Assembly (NCBI GenBank): GCA_964250615.1
Contig: CAXUGM010000003.1
Source: Blautia sp900556555
Lineage (GTDB): Bacteria; Bacillota; Clostridia; Lachnospirales; Lachnospiraceae
Direction: 5' to 3' (one strand)
Length of the DNA: 64,000 bases
Numbering within the stretch: the stretch's first letter is position 1; each line of letters begins with the position of its first letter. The position numbers were made by a program, and so were the translations under genes. The notes under the pieces are model-generated. The model searched no databases and was not told where the DNA came from. It saw nothing but the letters and a program-made list of their open reading frames with translations. Of the stretch, positions 45,643 to 54,900 are shown piece after piece.

Positions 45643-46578
45643 ATGGCTTCAAATAAGACGAAAGCAAAACAAAAATTTAACTGGAAAGAATTTAAACGAC
45701 AGAAAGTATTGATGTTCTGGGCGGCATTGTTTGTAATTTATGGAGTTGTTTTCTATTACCTGCCTCTGGGCGGTTGGATTATGGCTTTTCAGGACTATAA
45801 ACCAAAAGATGGTCTTTTACATTCTGCTTTCGTGGGACTTGCCAAATTTAAACAGTTATTTTCTGACGCAACCTTTATCCGAGTTATTCGTAACACACTT
45901 GCAATGGGCGTATTAAATCTGGTATTTACCTTTGTGATGGCGATTGTATTTGCAATCCTTCTAAACGAAGTACATTCCAGACGGGGCAAGAAATCTGTAC
46001 AAACAATTTCTTACCTGCCACACTTCCTTTCCTGGATTATTGTTACAGGTATTCTTCGTGATATTCTTTCAGGAACAGGAATTGTAAATGAATTTTTATT
46101 AAAAATAGGTGCCATCGATCAGGCGATTAACTTCTTCGCACATCCCAAATATTTCTGGTGGATTGTAGCTTTTGCCAATGTATGGAAAGAGACAGGATGG
46201 AATGCTATCATATATCTATCAGCAATCACAGCTATTGATCCTTCTTTGTATGAGGCGGCAGCTATGGATGGAGCCGGACGTTGGGCAAAAATCAGACATA
46301 TTATCTTGCCGGGTATCAGACCGACCATTATGATTCTGCTTTTAATGAATGTAGGAAATGTTCTGAATGCTGGTTTTGAAATCCAGTATCTGTTAGGTAA
46401 TGGCCTGGTACAGGATGTATCACAGACCATTGATATTTATGTTCTGAAATGGGGTATCAGTCAGGGCGATTATGCGATTGGCACTGCTGCCGGTATCTTT
46501 AAGAGTGTCGTAAGTATCATATTAATTGTGGCTGCAAACCAGATTGCAAAGCGTACTGGTGATGAACGGCTGTTTTAA
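45643..46578 (+). CDS. ABC sugar transporter permease 1 (LplB/YteP type)
   Basis: A 311-residue inner-membrane permease with six helices. The EAA loop is near residues 203-222 (YEAAAMDGAGRWAKIRHIIL), the coupling site for the ATPase. Start: ATG at 45643 after AAGGAGAG; an upstream in-frame ATG at 45622 lacks an RBS. It pairs with the next gene, 13 bases away. Confidence 0.92.
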   Translation: MASNKTKAKQKFNWKEFKRQKVLMFWAALFVIYGVVFYYLPLGGWIMAFQDYKPKDGLLHSAFVGLAKFKQLFSDATFIRVIRNTLAMGVLNLVFTFVMAIVFAILLNEVHSRRGKKSVQTISYLPHFLSWIIVTGILRDILSGTGIVNEFLLKIGAIDQAINFFAHPKYFWWIVAFANVWKETGWNAIIYLSAITAIDPSLYEAAAMDGAGRWAKIRHIILPGIRPTIMILLLMNVGNVLNAGFEIQYLLGNGLVQDVSQTIDIYVLKWGISQGDYAIGTAAGIFKSVVSIILIVAANQIAKRTGDERLF

Positions 46579-46591
46579 GGAGGGCGAAGAT

Positions 46592-47524
46592 ATGAAACGT
46601 TCAAAAAACGAAGAGACAGTAGTATCGATACCGAAATATAAAACTTCCTTATCAAGTAAGGTGTTTACGGTTTTTAATACTATTTTTATGATTTTATTTG
46701 TTGTTGTTACACTTTATCCGGTTTTAAATACCCTGGCGATTTCCTTTAATGATGGAACAGATGCTTTAAGAGGTGGAATTTATCTGTGGCCGAGAAAATT
46801 CACATTACAGAATTATAAAACCGTTATTCAGAAAGATAATCTTATAACAGGTGCTTATATATCCGTTGCCAGAACCGTAATTGGAACGATTACCGGTTTG
46901 GCGGCAAATGCATTATTGGCTTTCATTGTCAGCCGGAAAAAATTTCTGTTCAAAAGCCAGCTTTCCTTGTTTTGGGTTATTACCATGTATGTAAATGGTG
47001 GTATGATTCCAATTTTCCTTTTGTATAAAGGGCTTAATCTTACAAATAGTTTCTGGGTATATATTGTTCCTGGAATGGTCAGTGCATTCAATATGTTGGT
47101 TATGCGTACGTATATGGAAGGACTTCCGGAAAGTCTGGAGGAATCGGCACAGTTGGATGGCGCCGGATATATGACGATTTTTGCAAAAATTATTTCACCA
47201 CTTTGTAAACCGGTATATGCAACGGTTGCGTTGTTTATTGCTGTTGGTCAGTGGAACTCATGGTTTGATGCAATGCTGTATAACCGTATGAGCGATCAGT
47301 ATACAACATTACAGTATGAGTTGATGAAGTTATTATCTTCTGTAACAAATCAGGGAGCAAATGCAGAGGTGATGAAGAATGCTGCAAGTACCGTAGGTGC
47401 TGTTACACCTACATCTGTTCGTGCGGCTGCTACCATTTTGACAATGCTTCCTATCGTATGTCTGTATCCATTTTTGCAGAGATATTTTGTTGCAGGTCTT
47501 ACCATTGGAGGCGTAAAGGAGTAA
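46592..47524 (+). CDS. ABC sugar transporter permease 2 (LplC/YtcP type)
   Basis: A 310-residue permease with six helices and the EAA loop near residues 190-208 (LEESAQLDGAGYMTIFAKI). Start: ATG at 46592 after AAGGAGGG. No ATPase gene is present in this locus, so the importer must use a shared multi-sugar ATPase of the MsmX type encoded elsewhere. The next gene's RBS overlaps its stop codon. Confidence 0.92.
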   Translation: MKRSKNEETVVSIPKYKTSLSSKVFTVFNTIFMILFVVVTLYPVLNTLAISFNDGTDALRGGIYLWPRKFTLQNYKTVIQKDNLITGAYISVARTVIGTITGLAANALLAFIVSRKKFLFKSQLSLFWVITMYVNGGMIPIFLLYKGLNLTNSFWVYIVPGMVSAFNMLVMRTYMEGLPESLEESAQLDGAGYMTIFAKIISPLCKPVYATVALFIAVGQWNSWFDAMLYNRMSDQYTTLQYELMKLLSSVTNQGANAEVMKNAASTVGAVTPTSVRAAATILTMLPIVCLYPFLQRYFVAGLTIGGVKE

Positions 47525-47527
47525 TAT

Positions 47528-49006
47528 ATGAATATCAATCCCATTATACAGATGGACTTTCCAGATCCAGATGTGATTCGTGTAAAAGATACCTATTACA
47601 TGGTGAGTACTACTATGCATTTTATGCCAGGCTGTGTTATCCTCAGATCTTATGATTTAAAAAATTGGGAGATTGTGGAACATGTTTATGATTATTTAGA
47701 TGAAACAGAAGGGCAGCGTTTACAAAATCACTCTGGTATTTATGGAAAGGGAATGTGGGCTGCTTCGATACGCTATCATAAAAATAGATTCTATTTATGT
47801 TTTGTGGCAAATGATACAGGTAAAACTTATCTGTATCAGTCAGAAAACATTTCAGGACCTTGGGAAAAGCAGGAAATTCAAGGATTTTATCATGATCCGT
47901 CTCTTTTGTTTGATGATGATGGCAGAATCTATATTGTGTACGGAAATACAGAGATTCACCTGACAGAGCTGGATGAGCAACTAAGAGGACCAAAAGAGAA
48001 TGGGGTAGACAGAATCATTATAAAGGAACAGGGGGTATGTAAGCTGGGGTATGAGGGTTCACATGTTTATAAGATTCATGGGAAATATTATGTGTTCCTC
48101 ATACATTCTCCAGGTGAAACCTGGTTCCGGCGGGAAGCCTGTTTTGTATCAGACAGTATAGAGGGAGAATTTCTCGGAAGGGATGTTTTATTAGATGATT
48201 TGAATTACTGTCATCAGGGTGTTGCCCAGGGGGGAATCGTGGATACCCCTGATGGAGACTGGTATAGTATTCTGTTTCAGGACAGAGGGGCTGTTGGAAG
48301 GAGCCCTGTGTTAGTTCCTGTGAAATGGGAGCAGGACTTTCCTGTGTTTGGAGTTGGTAAAAAAGTTCCGGAAGTCATAGAAACCAGAAGTACTAGACCA
48401 AATTACAGATATGCATCTTTGTTTGAAAGTGATGATTTTCAGTATGTTCCTGATAAAAATGGAAAAATTCCATGGAAGAAAGTATGGGAATTTAATCACC
48501 AGCCAGACTCTAGATATTATTCTGTTTCGAAAGGAGAATTCAGAATCTATTCTGGAAAAGTATGTGCGAATCTGGAAGAGGCAGTGAACACCTTGACCCA
48601 GAGAACCAGATACCCAAGGTGTGAGGCAGAAGTCAGTGTCAATGGAAATAGGATGAAGGTTGGCGATTATGCAGGACTTAGCGCATTTTTAGGGAACTTT
48701 GGCTTTGTAGCTTTGAAAAAAGAAGAAGATGGTATGTATCTGGTTATGGCTGGTAAAGAAGCAGAGTATGAAAAGATAAAATTGGATACAGAACAGGTGC
48801 GCTTAAAGGTAAAGCTTGATTTTGAGAATATGAAAGATGAAGCAGAATTTTTTTATGAGACGTCCAATAAATGGAAAAAAATTGGAATTACAAAAAAGCT
48901 ATACTTTCAATTGGATCATTTTTGTGGATGTAGATTTGCCTTGTTTTTTTATTCTACTAGAATAATTGGGGGAAGCGCAGGATTCTCTGAGTTTATTTAT
49001 AGGTAA
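47528..49006 (+). CDS. GH43 beta-xylosidase/arabinofuranosidase (first copy)
   Basis: A 492-residue inverting glycosidase: five-bladed propeller (about 1-300) with general base Asp in PDPDVIR (near residue 15), pKa modulator Asp in YHDPSLLF (near 121) and acid Glu in GYEGSHVYK (near 176), then a C-terminal beta-sandwich (about 320-492). No signal peptide, so it acts inside the cell. Close relatives cut xylose or arabinose from oligosaccharides. It starts four bases after the permease stop, tightly coupled. Confidence 0.9.
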   Translation: MNINPIIQMDFPDPDVIRVKDTYYMVSTTMHFMPGCVILRSYDLKNWEIVEHVYDYLDETEGQRLQNHSGIYGKGMWAASIRYHKNRFYLCFVANDTGKTYLYQSENISGPWEKQEIQGFYHDPSLLFDDDGRIYIVYGNTEIHLTELDEQLRGPKENGVDRIIIKEQGVCKLGYEGSHVYKIHGKYYVFLIHSPGETWFRREACFVSDSIEGEFLGRDVLLDDLNYCHQGVAQGGIVDTPDGDWYSILFQDRGAVGRSPVLVPVKWEQDFPVFGVGKKVPEVIETRSTRPNYRYASLFESDDFQYVPDKNGKIPWKKVWEFNHQPDSRYYSVSKGEFRIYSGKVCANLEEAVNTLTQRTRYPRCEAEVSVNGNRMKVGDYAGLSAFLGNFGFVALKKEEDGMYLVMAGKEAEYEKIKLDTEQVRLKVKLDFENMKDEAEFFYETSNKWKKIGITKKLYFQLDHFCGCRFALFFYSTRIIGGSAGFSEFIYR

Positions 49007-49035
49007 AAGGAATGTCTAAGAGGAGGAAGTAGAAG

Positions 49036-50181
49036 ATGCAGGGAGCATTTGAAACGGGAATTTATAGAAATTTATGGAGCGAATACGGTTATCCGGAAAA
49101 AGAAGTGAAAAACAGACTGGAAGATGCTTTTCAGACCATTTTTTACGGAACAGAAGAGGAACGATTTTATCATGAAGCTGGAGATGATATGGGATATCTG
49201 GAAGATACGGGAAACCATGATGTGCGTACAGAGGGAATGTCTTATGGTATGATGGTGTGCGTGCAATTGGATAAAAAGGAAGAATTTGACCGCATCTGGA
49301 AATGGGTGAAAACCTATATGTGGATGAGTGAAGGTGAGGGACGTTACTACTTCAGGTGGTCTTGCAATACAGATGGAACTCCGAATTCTGACGGTCCTGC
49401 TCCGGATGGAGAAGAATTTTTTGCCATGGCATTGTTCTTTGCCTCTAACCGCTGGGGTGATGGAGAAGGAATCTTTCATTACAGCCAGGAAGCCAGAAAT
49501 ATTTTAAGTGAGTGCGTACATAAAGGGGAAGAAGGCCATCCGGGAGAACCTATGTGGGATCGGGAGAGAAAACTGATTAAATTTATTCCTGGAGTGGATT
49601 TTACGGATCCATCTTATCATCTTCCTCATTTTTATGAATTATTTGCTTTGTGGGCAAATGAAGAAGACAGGGATTTTTGGAAACAGGCGGCACAGGCCAG
49701 CAGGGAATATCTTCATCTTGCATGCCATCCAAACACAGGGCTGTCTCCGGAATACAGTGAATATGATGGAACACCGCATACAGGACATGTAGAACAATTT
49801 GGACGTCATGACTGGTATTATAGCGATGCCTATCGTACTATGGCTAATATTGGTCTGGATAGTATGTGGTTTGGAAAAGACCCATGGCAAAAAGAGATTG
49901 CACAGACCTTCCAGGAATTTTATTGTGTAAAGCAGCAGGAACATTGGGACGGTGTTTTCCTCGTAGATGGAACAAGGCTGGAAGAAAAAGCACTGCATCC
50001 AGTATCTGTGATTGCAGTAAATGCTCAGGCATCTCTTGCCGCAGAGGGGGAATTTTCCAGAGCGTGTATGGAAAAATTCTGGAATACGCCACTGCGTACA
50101 GGGGACAGAAGATATTATGATAATTTCCTGTATATGTTTGCATTTATGGCATTGAGCGGAAATTATCGTATTTGGAAATAG
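49036..50181 (+). CDS. GH8 reducing-end xylose-releasing exo-oligoxylanase
   Basis: A 381-residue inverting enzyme that removes xylose from the reducing end of xylo-oligosaccharides (Rex-type family 8). The (alpha/alpha)6 barrel carries the acid Glu66 in VRTEGMSYGMM; the catalytic base is expected in the YSDAYRT segment near residue 266. Length and opening (GAFETGIYRNLWSEYGY) match Rex enzymes rather than endo-acting GH8. No signal peptide. Complementary to the GH43 enzymes, which work from the other end. Confidence 0.92.
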   Translation: MQGAFETGIYRNLWSEYGYPEKEVKNRLEDAFQTIFYGTEEERFYHEAGDDMGYLEDTGNHDVRTEGMSYGMMVCVQLDKKEEFDRIWKWVKTYMWMSEGEGRYYFRWSCNTDGTPNSDGPAPDGEEFFAMALFFASNRWGDGEGIFHYSQEARNILSECVHKGEEGHPGEPMWDRERKLIKFIPGVDFTDPSYHLPHFYELFALWANEEDRDFWKQAAQASREYLHLACHPNTGLSPEYSEYDGTPHTGHVEQFGRHDWYYSDAYRTMANIGLDSMWFGKDPWQKEIAQTFQEFYCVKQQEHWDGVFLVDGTRLEEKALHPVSVIAVNAQASLAAEGEFSRACMEKFWNTPLRTGDRRYYDNFLYMFAFMALSGNYRIWK

Positions 50182-50191
50182 GAGAGAAAAG

Positions 50192-51904
50192 ATGAGAGGA
50201 CCTGTAGCACCAAAAGACCCGGAGAAAAAACGTCCGGGTTTTTACATTATGAGAGAAAAAGAAATTTTTGGTATGCCGCAGGAGGACGGAAGCGGTGTCC
50301 AATTTTTATATGAATCTGACGGGAGACTGATTAGCAGTGCTAAGATTGTAGGAAATATACAAGATGAAGAAATCTTAAATTTATTAAAGACAACAGCAGG
50401 ATTTCGTTGTCTGGTACATAGTATAGGTGTAAGAGTTGAGGCTGAAAATCAGGAAGAACCAGTGGAATTTGCGTTTCAGATGTATGGAAAGCATGACATC
50501 TATGGCAGCGGAACAATTTTGAAAATGCAGCTTATGGGAAATGGCATGGAACAGAAGCTTTCTCTTGATTCAATTTTGTGGTCTGAGGATGACAAGGAAC
50601 CAGGGCAGATTTGGTTTCGATTTTTAAAACCGGGGCAAAAGGCAAAAGTAAGTGTTATGCTTTATGTAAAAGATGGTTTTCAGATACCAGAGCAAGAAGA
50701 GGAAGAAGCGCCAAAACTTGTGGGAGATCAAGCAAATGCCATGATTGCCAGATCCCTTTTATCAAAGGGAAATCCTTTCCGGTTGAAGAGAGTAATCGAG
50801 AAAGCCAAAAGAGGAGAAGAGGTTACACTGGCTTTTATAGGAGGCTCCATTACACAGGGAGCCGGTGCAGTGCCCATTCATGAAGAATGTTATGCATGGA
50901 AGACCTACTGTGCTTTTCGGAAACGATTTGGTAATGGAGAAAATGTACATTTTCTAAAAGCCGGAGTAGGAGGTACGCCTTCAGAACTTGGCATGATACG
51001 GTTTGAAAGAGATATATTAAGGCAACAGGAACAGCCGGATTTAATTGTTATAGAATTTGCTGTGAATGATGAAGGAGATGAAACAAAGGGAGTTTGTTAC
51101 GAGAGTCTGGTCAGAAAAGCACTGAATCTTCCTTGGAATCCAGCAGTGGTTCTTTTATTTTCTGTATTTGCAGATGACTGGAATTTGCAGGAGAGGTTAA
51201 GCCCTGTTGGATATCACTACCATTTGCCTATGGTGAGCATCCGAGATGCAGTATCTCCCCAGTTTGGAATGACACAGAAACAAGGAAGGGTGATATCTAG
51301 AAACCAGTTTTTTTACGATATGTTTCATCCGTCCAATCTTGGACATTTCATTATGGCAAAATGCTTAGAGTATTTATTTGAGATCACAGAGAAAAGTATG
51401 GATGGGGAAGATGACAGCCGGATTTTACAGGAGAAACAGGAGCCGGTGATTGGCTGTGATTTCCAGGAAGTGCAGCTTTTGGATAAGAAAAATTTGTTTC
51501 AAGATGCACACATCTGTTGCGGAAGCTTTCTGGAGACAGACCGGGATTTGCAGTGTGTAGAAATGGATTTTAATGTGATTCCCACATCTCAATTTCCCTA
51601 TAACTGGCAATACAAGGGAGAAAATTTTCATGGAGAAATCACACCATTTACCATGGAAATTACCTGTAAAAGTCTTATTCTGGTGTTTAAAGATTCCGGA
51701 GAAATTCATGCGGGCAAAGCCCAGATATATGTGGATGATACTCATGTATTGACAGTAGATCCTTTGCAAAATGGCTGGACACACTGCAATACAGTAATTC
51801 TATTTAATGAAGAAGAGACAAAGGAACATAGAATAATCATACAGCCGGCAAAAGGAGAGGAACAGAAAAATTTTACCATTCTTGGATTTGGCTATGTAAA
51901 ATAA
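50192..51904 (+). CDS. SGNH-hydrolase carbohydrate esterase (putative acetylxylan esterase)
   Basis: A 570-residue cytoplasmic enzyme: N-terminal beta domain (about 1-190), SGNH esterase domain (about 200-400) with Ser219 in IGGSITQG, Gly in VGGTPSEL, Asn in FAVND and the Asp376-x-x-His379 pair in DMFHPSN, then a C-terminal beta domain (about 420-570). Substrate is inferred from context: removal of acetyl groups from imported xylo-oligosaccharides, comparable to the esterase in xylan loci of Roseburia. RBS GGAGAG; 10 bases after the GH8 gene. Confidence 0.85.
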   Translation: MRGPVAPKDPEKKRPGFYIMREKEIFGMPQEDGSGVQFLYESDGRLISSAKIVGNIQDEEILNLLKTTAGFRCLVHSIGVRVEAENQEEPVEFAFQMYGKHDIYGSGTILKMQLMGNGMEQKLSLDSILWSEDDKEPGQIWFRFLKPGQKAKVSVMLYVKDGFQIPEQEEEEAPKLVGDQANAMIARSLLSKGNPFRLKRVIEKAKRGEEVTLAFIGGSITQGAGAVPIHEECYAWKTYCAFRKRFGNGENVHFLKAGVGGTPSELGMIRFERDILRQQEQPDLIVIEFAVNDEGDETKGVCYESLVRKALNLPWNPAVVLLFSVFADDWNLQERLSPVGYHYHLPMVSIRDAVSPQFGMTQKQGRVISRNQFFYDMFHPSNLGHFIMAKCLEYLFEITEKSMDGEDDSRILQEKQEPVIGCDFQEVQLLDKKNLFQDAHICCGSFLETDRDLQCVEMDFNVIPTSQFPYNWQYKGENFHGEITPFTMEITCKSLILVFKDSGEIHAGKAQIYVDDTHVLTVDPLQNGWTHCNTVILFNEEETKEHRIIIQPAKGEEQKNFTILGFGYVK

Positions 51905-51924
51905 AGTAGAAAAAGGAGAATAAT

Positions 51925-53475
51925 ATGCTGACAATACAAAATCCGATTTTAAAAGGCTTTTATCCAGACCCGTCTATATGTCGGGTTGGAGAAGATTATT
52001 ATTTAGTAAACTCCAGTTTTTGCTATTTTCCGGGAGTGCCCCTGTTTCACAGCAGAGATTTGGGGCATTGGGAACAGGTGGGAAATATTCTGGACAGACC
52101 AGAACAGTTGCCATTAGAAGGCGACGAGATTTCCAGAGGTATTTTTGCCCCGGTGATTCGGTGGCATAAGGGAACTTTTTATATGATTACTACCAATGTG
52201 GATCAGGGAGGTACCTTTGTGGTTACCTCTAAGACACCGGAAGGTCCGTGGTCTGATCCATTTTATCTGGGAGAAGAGGCAAAAGGCATTGACCCCAGTC
52301 TGTTTTTTGATGAGGATGGAACCTGTTATTATGTGGGAACCAGACCAAATAGTAACGGAGTACATTATAATGGAGATTGGGAAATTTGGCTCCAGGAACT
52401 GGATTTAGAGAAGATGTCTCTGACTGGGGAAAGCAGAACTATATGGAAAGGTGCCATGCAAAATGCTATCTGGCCGGAAGGACCACATTTATATAGAATC
52501 GGGGAGTACTATTATTTATTACATGCAGAAGGCGGAACAGCAGAAGACCACTGTATTTGCGTAGCAAGGACCAGAAGTTTAAAGGAACCTTTTGAGGGAT
52601 GTCCCCGCAATCCGGTATTCACTCATCGTCATTTAGGACTTGAATTCCCGGTAACCTGTGCAGGACATGGGGATCTGGTAGATGATGGACAGGGAAACTG
52701 GTATATTGTTATGCTGGCGTGCAGAAGATGTAAGGGATGCAGCAGTATGGGAAGGGAAACCTTTCTGGCAAAAGTCCAGTGGGAAAATGGATGGCCAGTG
52801 ATTAATCCTGGAATTGGAAAGCTGGAAGAAAAGTTAGAACTTCCAATGGAGGCGGTACGTTTCCCAAGAGAAGCCAGTGAGGATGTGTTCTTTGAATTTC
52901 ATAAAGAGCAACTGCCAAAGGAACTGATAAGTATCTACGGAAGGGATCCTGAGATGTATTCACTCAGCGAAAGACCTGGTTTTCTGCGCTTACAGGCAGG
53001 AAAGCATCATGTAGGTGAAAAAGCAGTAAGTACCTATTTGGGTGTACGGCAAATGAGCTATACATTCACCACATCCCTTGGTATGGAATTTATACCAAAA
53101 GATAGTCATAGTGGAGCTGGCTTTTTATTGTTCCAAAATCATAGAAATTTCTTAAGAGCGGAAATCAGAATGCAGAATCAAAACAGCATACTCTGTGTTA
53201 TAGAAACCATAGATGGACAAGAGAAGGTATTGAAAACCACATCGATTGAAAAAGGACTGGTAGAAATCTTGTTTCAGGTAGAGGAACAACTGGGAAAAAT
53301 TTCTATTGTACAAAATGAAGAGGTCCGAGAGGTTGTAGGAGACATTGATTTAAGACCTTACAGCACAGAATATGCTGGTGGTTTTGTTGGATGTACGATG
53401 GGAATGTACGCTTCTTCTTATGGAATGGAAAGTAAGGACTATGCAGATGTTGCATGGTTTGCAGTAAGAAATTAG
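51925..53475 (+). CDS. GH43 beta-xylosidase (second copy, XynB type)
   Basis: A 516-residue xylosidase releasing xylose from the non-reducing end. The propeller (about 1-310) has the base Asp in YPDPSICR (near residue 15), Asp in GIDPSLFF (near 121) and Glu in WPEGPHLY (near 186); a C-terminal beta-sandwich (about 320-516) helps shape the active site. It is longer than the first GH43 and belongs to the group that includes characterised XynB enzymes. No signal peptide. Last gene of the catabolic operon. Confidence 0.9.
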   Translation: MLTIQNPILKGFYPDPSICRVGEDYYLVNSSFCYFPGVPLFHSRDLGHWEQVGNILDRPEQLPLEGDEISRGIFAPVIRWHKGTFYMITTNVDQGGTFVVTSKTPEGPWSDPFYLGEEAKGIDPSLFFDEDGTCYYVGTRPNSNGVHYNGDWEIWLQELDLEKMSLTGESRTIWKGAMQNAIWPEGPHLYRIGEYYYLLHAEGGTAEDHCICVARTRSLKEPFEGCPRNPVFTHRHLGLEFPVTCAGHGDLVDDGQGNWYIVMLACRRCKGCSSMGRETFLAKVQWENGWPVINPGIGKLEEKLELPMEAVRFPREASEDVFFEFHKEQLPKELISIYGRDPEMYSLSERPGFLRLQAGKHHVGEKAVSTYLGVRQMSYTFTTSLGMEFIPKDSHSGAGFLLFQNHRNFLRAEIRMQNQNSILCVIETIDGQEKVLKTTSIEKGLVEILFQVEEQLGKISIVQNEEVREVVGDIDLRPYSTEYAGGFVGCTMGMYASSYGMESKDYADVAWFAVRN

Positions 53476-53476
53476 G

Positions 53477-53542
53477 GAAATCCAGTATGAGAATATAAAT
53501 AATACAGGATATGTGATGGGCTGTGAAATAGAAAAAACTTGA
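53477..53542 (+). pseudogene. remnant of a DUF4179 gene (C-terminal piece)
   Basis: In frame from 53477 the reading is EIQY-ENINNTGYVMGCEIEKT then a stop. The intact DUF4179 gene at 56213 contains EIQY, 12 further residues, then ENINNTGYVIGCD; the DNA of both parts is nearly identical (57173-57258). So this is a decayed second copy with an internal 36-base deletion and lost 5' part. It lies directly between the second GH43 gene and the thiD promoter. Confidence 0.65.
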
Positions 53543-53566
53543 AATTTTCTGAAACCGTAGTATACT
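53539..53566 (+). promoter_or_regulatory. promoter of the thiD riboswitch transcript
   Basis: TTGAAA, a 16-base spacer and TATACT, about ten bases before the TPP aptamer. Confidence 0.65.
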
Positions 53567-53576
53567 GAAAAAGAAA

Positions 53577-53662
53577 AGGGGAGCTTGCGTATCAAGCAGG
53601 CTGAGAGTAGGATGAATGCCTAGACCCGTGACCTGATTTGGATAATGCCAACGTAGGGATAT
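53577..53662 (+). promoter_or_regulatory. TPP riboswitch (THI element)
   Basis: The aptamer shows the THI-box features in order: AGGGGAGC, CAGGCTGAGAG (53598-53607), GACCC, ACCTGATTTGGATAATGCCAACGTAGGGA (short core ACCTGAT...TAATGCC...GTAGGGA). It binds thiamine pyrophosphate and here precedes a terminator, so high TPP would stop transcription of thiD. Confidence 0.95.
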
Positions 53663-53677
53663 ATCGTAAGATTTATG

Positions 53678-53708
53678 CGGATATACCATCATTGGTATAT
53701 CCGTTTTT
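53678..53708 (+). terminator. expression-platform terminator of the TPP riboswitch
   Basis: CGGATATACCA (53678-53688) pairs with TGGTATATCCG (53693-53703), loop TCAT, then TTTTT. The nearby GGGATATATC can offer an alternative pairing with the 3' arm, which is the likely antiterminator in the absence of TPP. Confidence 0.85.
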
Positions 53709-53729
53709 GGCATAAGGAGGTTAATTAGA

Positions 53730-54527
53730 ATGAAAACAGCATTAACAATTGCAGGGAGTGATTCTAGTGGTGGTGCAGGGATTCAGGCTGATATCAAAAC
53801 CATGCTTTGTAATGGCGTGTATGCCATGAGTGCCATTACCGCACTGACCGCACAGAATACTACAGGAGTGACCGATATCATGGAAGTGACACCAGAATTT
53901 CTGGGGAAGCAGCTTGATATGATTTTTACAGACATTTATCCGGACGCAGTGAAGATTGGCATGGTATCGAATCCCATATTAATAAAGAAAACAGCAGAAA
54001 AACTGAAAGAATATCAGGCAAAAAATATTGTGGTGGATCCTGTCATGGTAGCTACCAGCGGTGCGAGCCTGATGCGTGAAGAAGCGGTAGAAACTCTGAA
54101 AGCACAGTTATTGCCGCTGGCGGATCTTCTGACACCCAATATACCAGAAGCCGAGGTATTGGCGGACATGAAGATTTGCACGGAAGAAGATATGATAACT
54201 GCAGCAAAAAAAATCAGTGATTCTTATGGTTGTGCTGTCCTGTGCAAAGGAGGACATAGCATCCAAGATGCCAATGACTTGTTATACAGCAATGGCGGAT
54301 ACCAGTGGTTTCAGGGAAAACGCATTCAAAATCCAAATACTCATGGTACGGGATGCACCTTATCCAGTGCCATTGCATCCAATCTGGCAAAAGGCTTTTC
54401 CGTGCAGGAATCGGTGCAGCGGGCGAAAGATTATATCTCAGGGGCATTGGCAGATATGCTTGATCTTGGGAAAGGAAGCGGACCGCTGAATCATGGATTT
54501 GGAATCAAGACGGAATTTTGTTTATAA
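53730..54527 (+). CDS. thiD: hydroxymethylpyrimidine/phosphomethylpyrimidine kinase
   Basis: Phosphorylates HMP and HMP-phosphate for thiamine synthesis. The 265 residues carry the ribokinase-like signatures AGSDSSGGAGIQAD (near residue 8), TPNIPEAE and the C-terminal GTGCTLSSAIASNLAKG. RBS AGGAGG. It is the only thiamine gene here; thiE and thiM are not adjacent, so it stands alone under TPP control. Confidence 0.93.
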   Translation: MKTALTIAGSDSSGGAGIQADIKTMLCNGVYAMSAITALTAQNTTGVTDIMEVTPEFLGKQLDMIFTDIYPDAVKIGMVSNPILIKKTAEKLKEYQAKNIVVDPVMVATSGASLMREEAVETLKAQLLPLADLLTPNIPEAEVLADMKICTEEDMITAAKKISDSYGCAVLCKGGHSIQDANDLLYSNGGYQWFQGKRIQNPNTHGTGCTLSSAIASNLAKGFSVQESVQRAKDYISGALADMLDLGKGSGPLNHGFGIKTEFCL

Positions 54528-54530
54528 ATG

Positions 54531-54555
54531 GGCACAGCTTCAGCTGTGTCTTTTT
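54531..54555 (+). terminator. terminator after thiD
   Basis: GCACAGCT-TC-AGCTGTGT, followed by CTTTTT. Confidence 0.8.
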
Positions 54556-54581
54556 ATGTGAATTTCTATCCCCGGGGAGGC

Positions 54582-54609
54582 TTGTGCAAACAAGAATACA
54601 TGTTAAAAT
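54582..54609 (+). promoter_or_regulatory. promoter of the collapsed ABC transporter and fmdE
   Basis: TTGTGC, a 16-base spacer and TAAAAT, 41 bases before the binding-protein remnant. It may still drive the downstream FmdE gene. Confidence 0.45.
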
Positions 54610-54649
54610 AAGAGTACATTTGTTATAAATAACGGGAGGACAGAGAATT

Positions 54650-54900
54650 ATGGGGAAAAGAACACGCATGATAGGAATGCTTCTTGCAGTTTGTATGGTA
54701 ACAGGAATGACAGCCCGCGGCACAAAAAACAGCGAAAAAGAGAATGATGGAACCAGAACGATTGTGGACGGTATGAATCGTGAGGTGGAGATTCCAGAAG
54801 AAGTGGACAGCATTGTCTGCCTCAATGTGACCAGCCTCCGTTATACTTGTTATATGCAGGCAGAAGACCTGGTTGTGGGCGTGGAAGACTACGAACGCAG
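54650..54900 (+). pseudogene. ABC metal/siderophore-type binding protein, N-terminal remnant
   Basis: About 84 residues of a FepB/BtuF-type solute-binding lipoprotein: hydrophobic signal peptide (MLLAVCMVTGM), then RTIVDGMNREVEIPEEVDSIVCLN, the usual opening of the first lobe. The lipobox cysteine seems replaced by arginine (MTARG; CGC where TGC is expected). After EDYERR the frame leaves the family and stops at 54940. The rest of the protein and the permease gene are missing. Confidence 0.7.
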
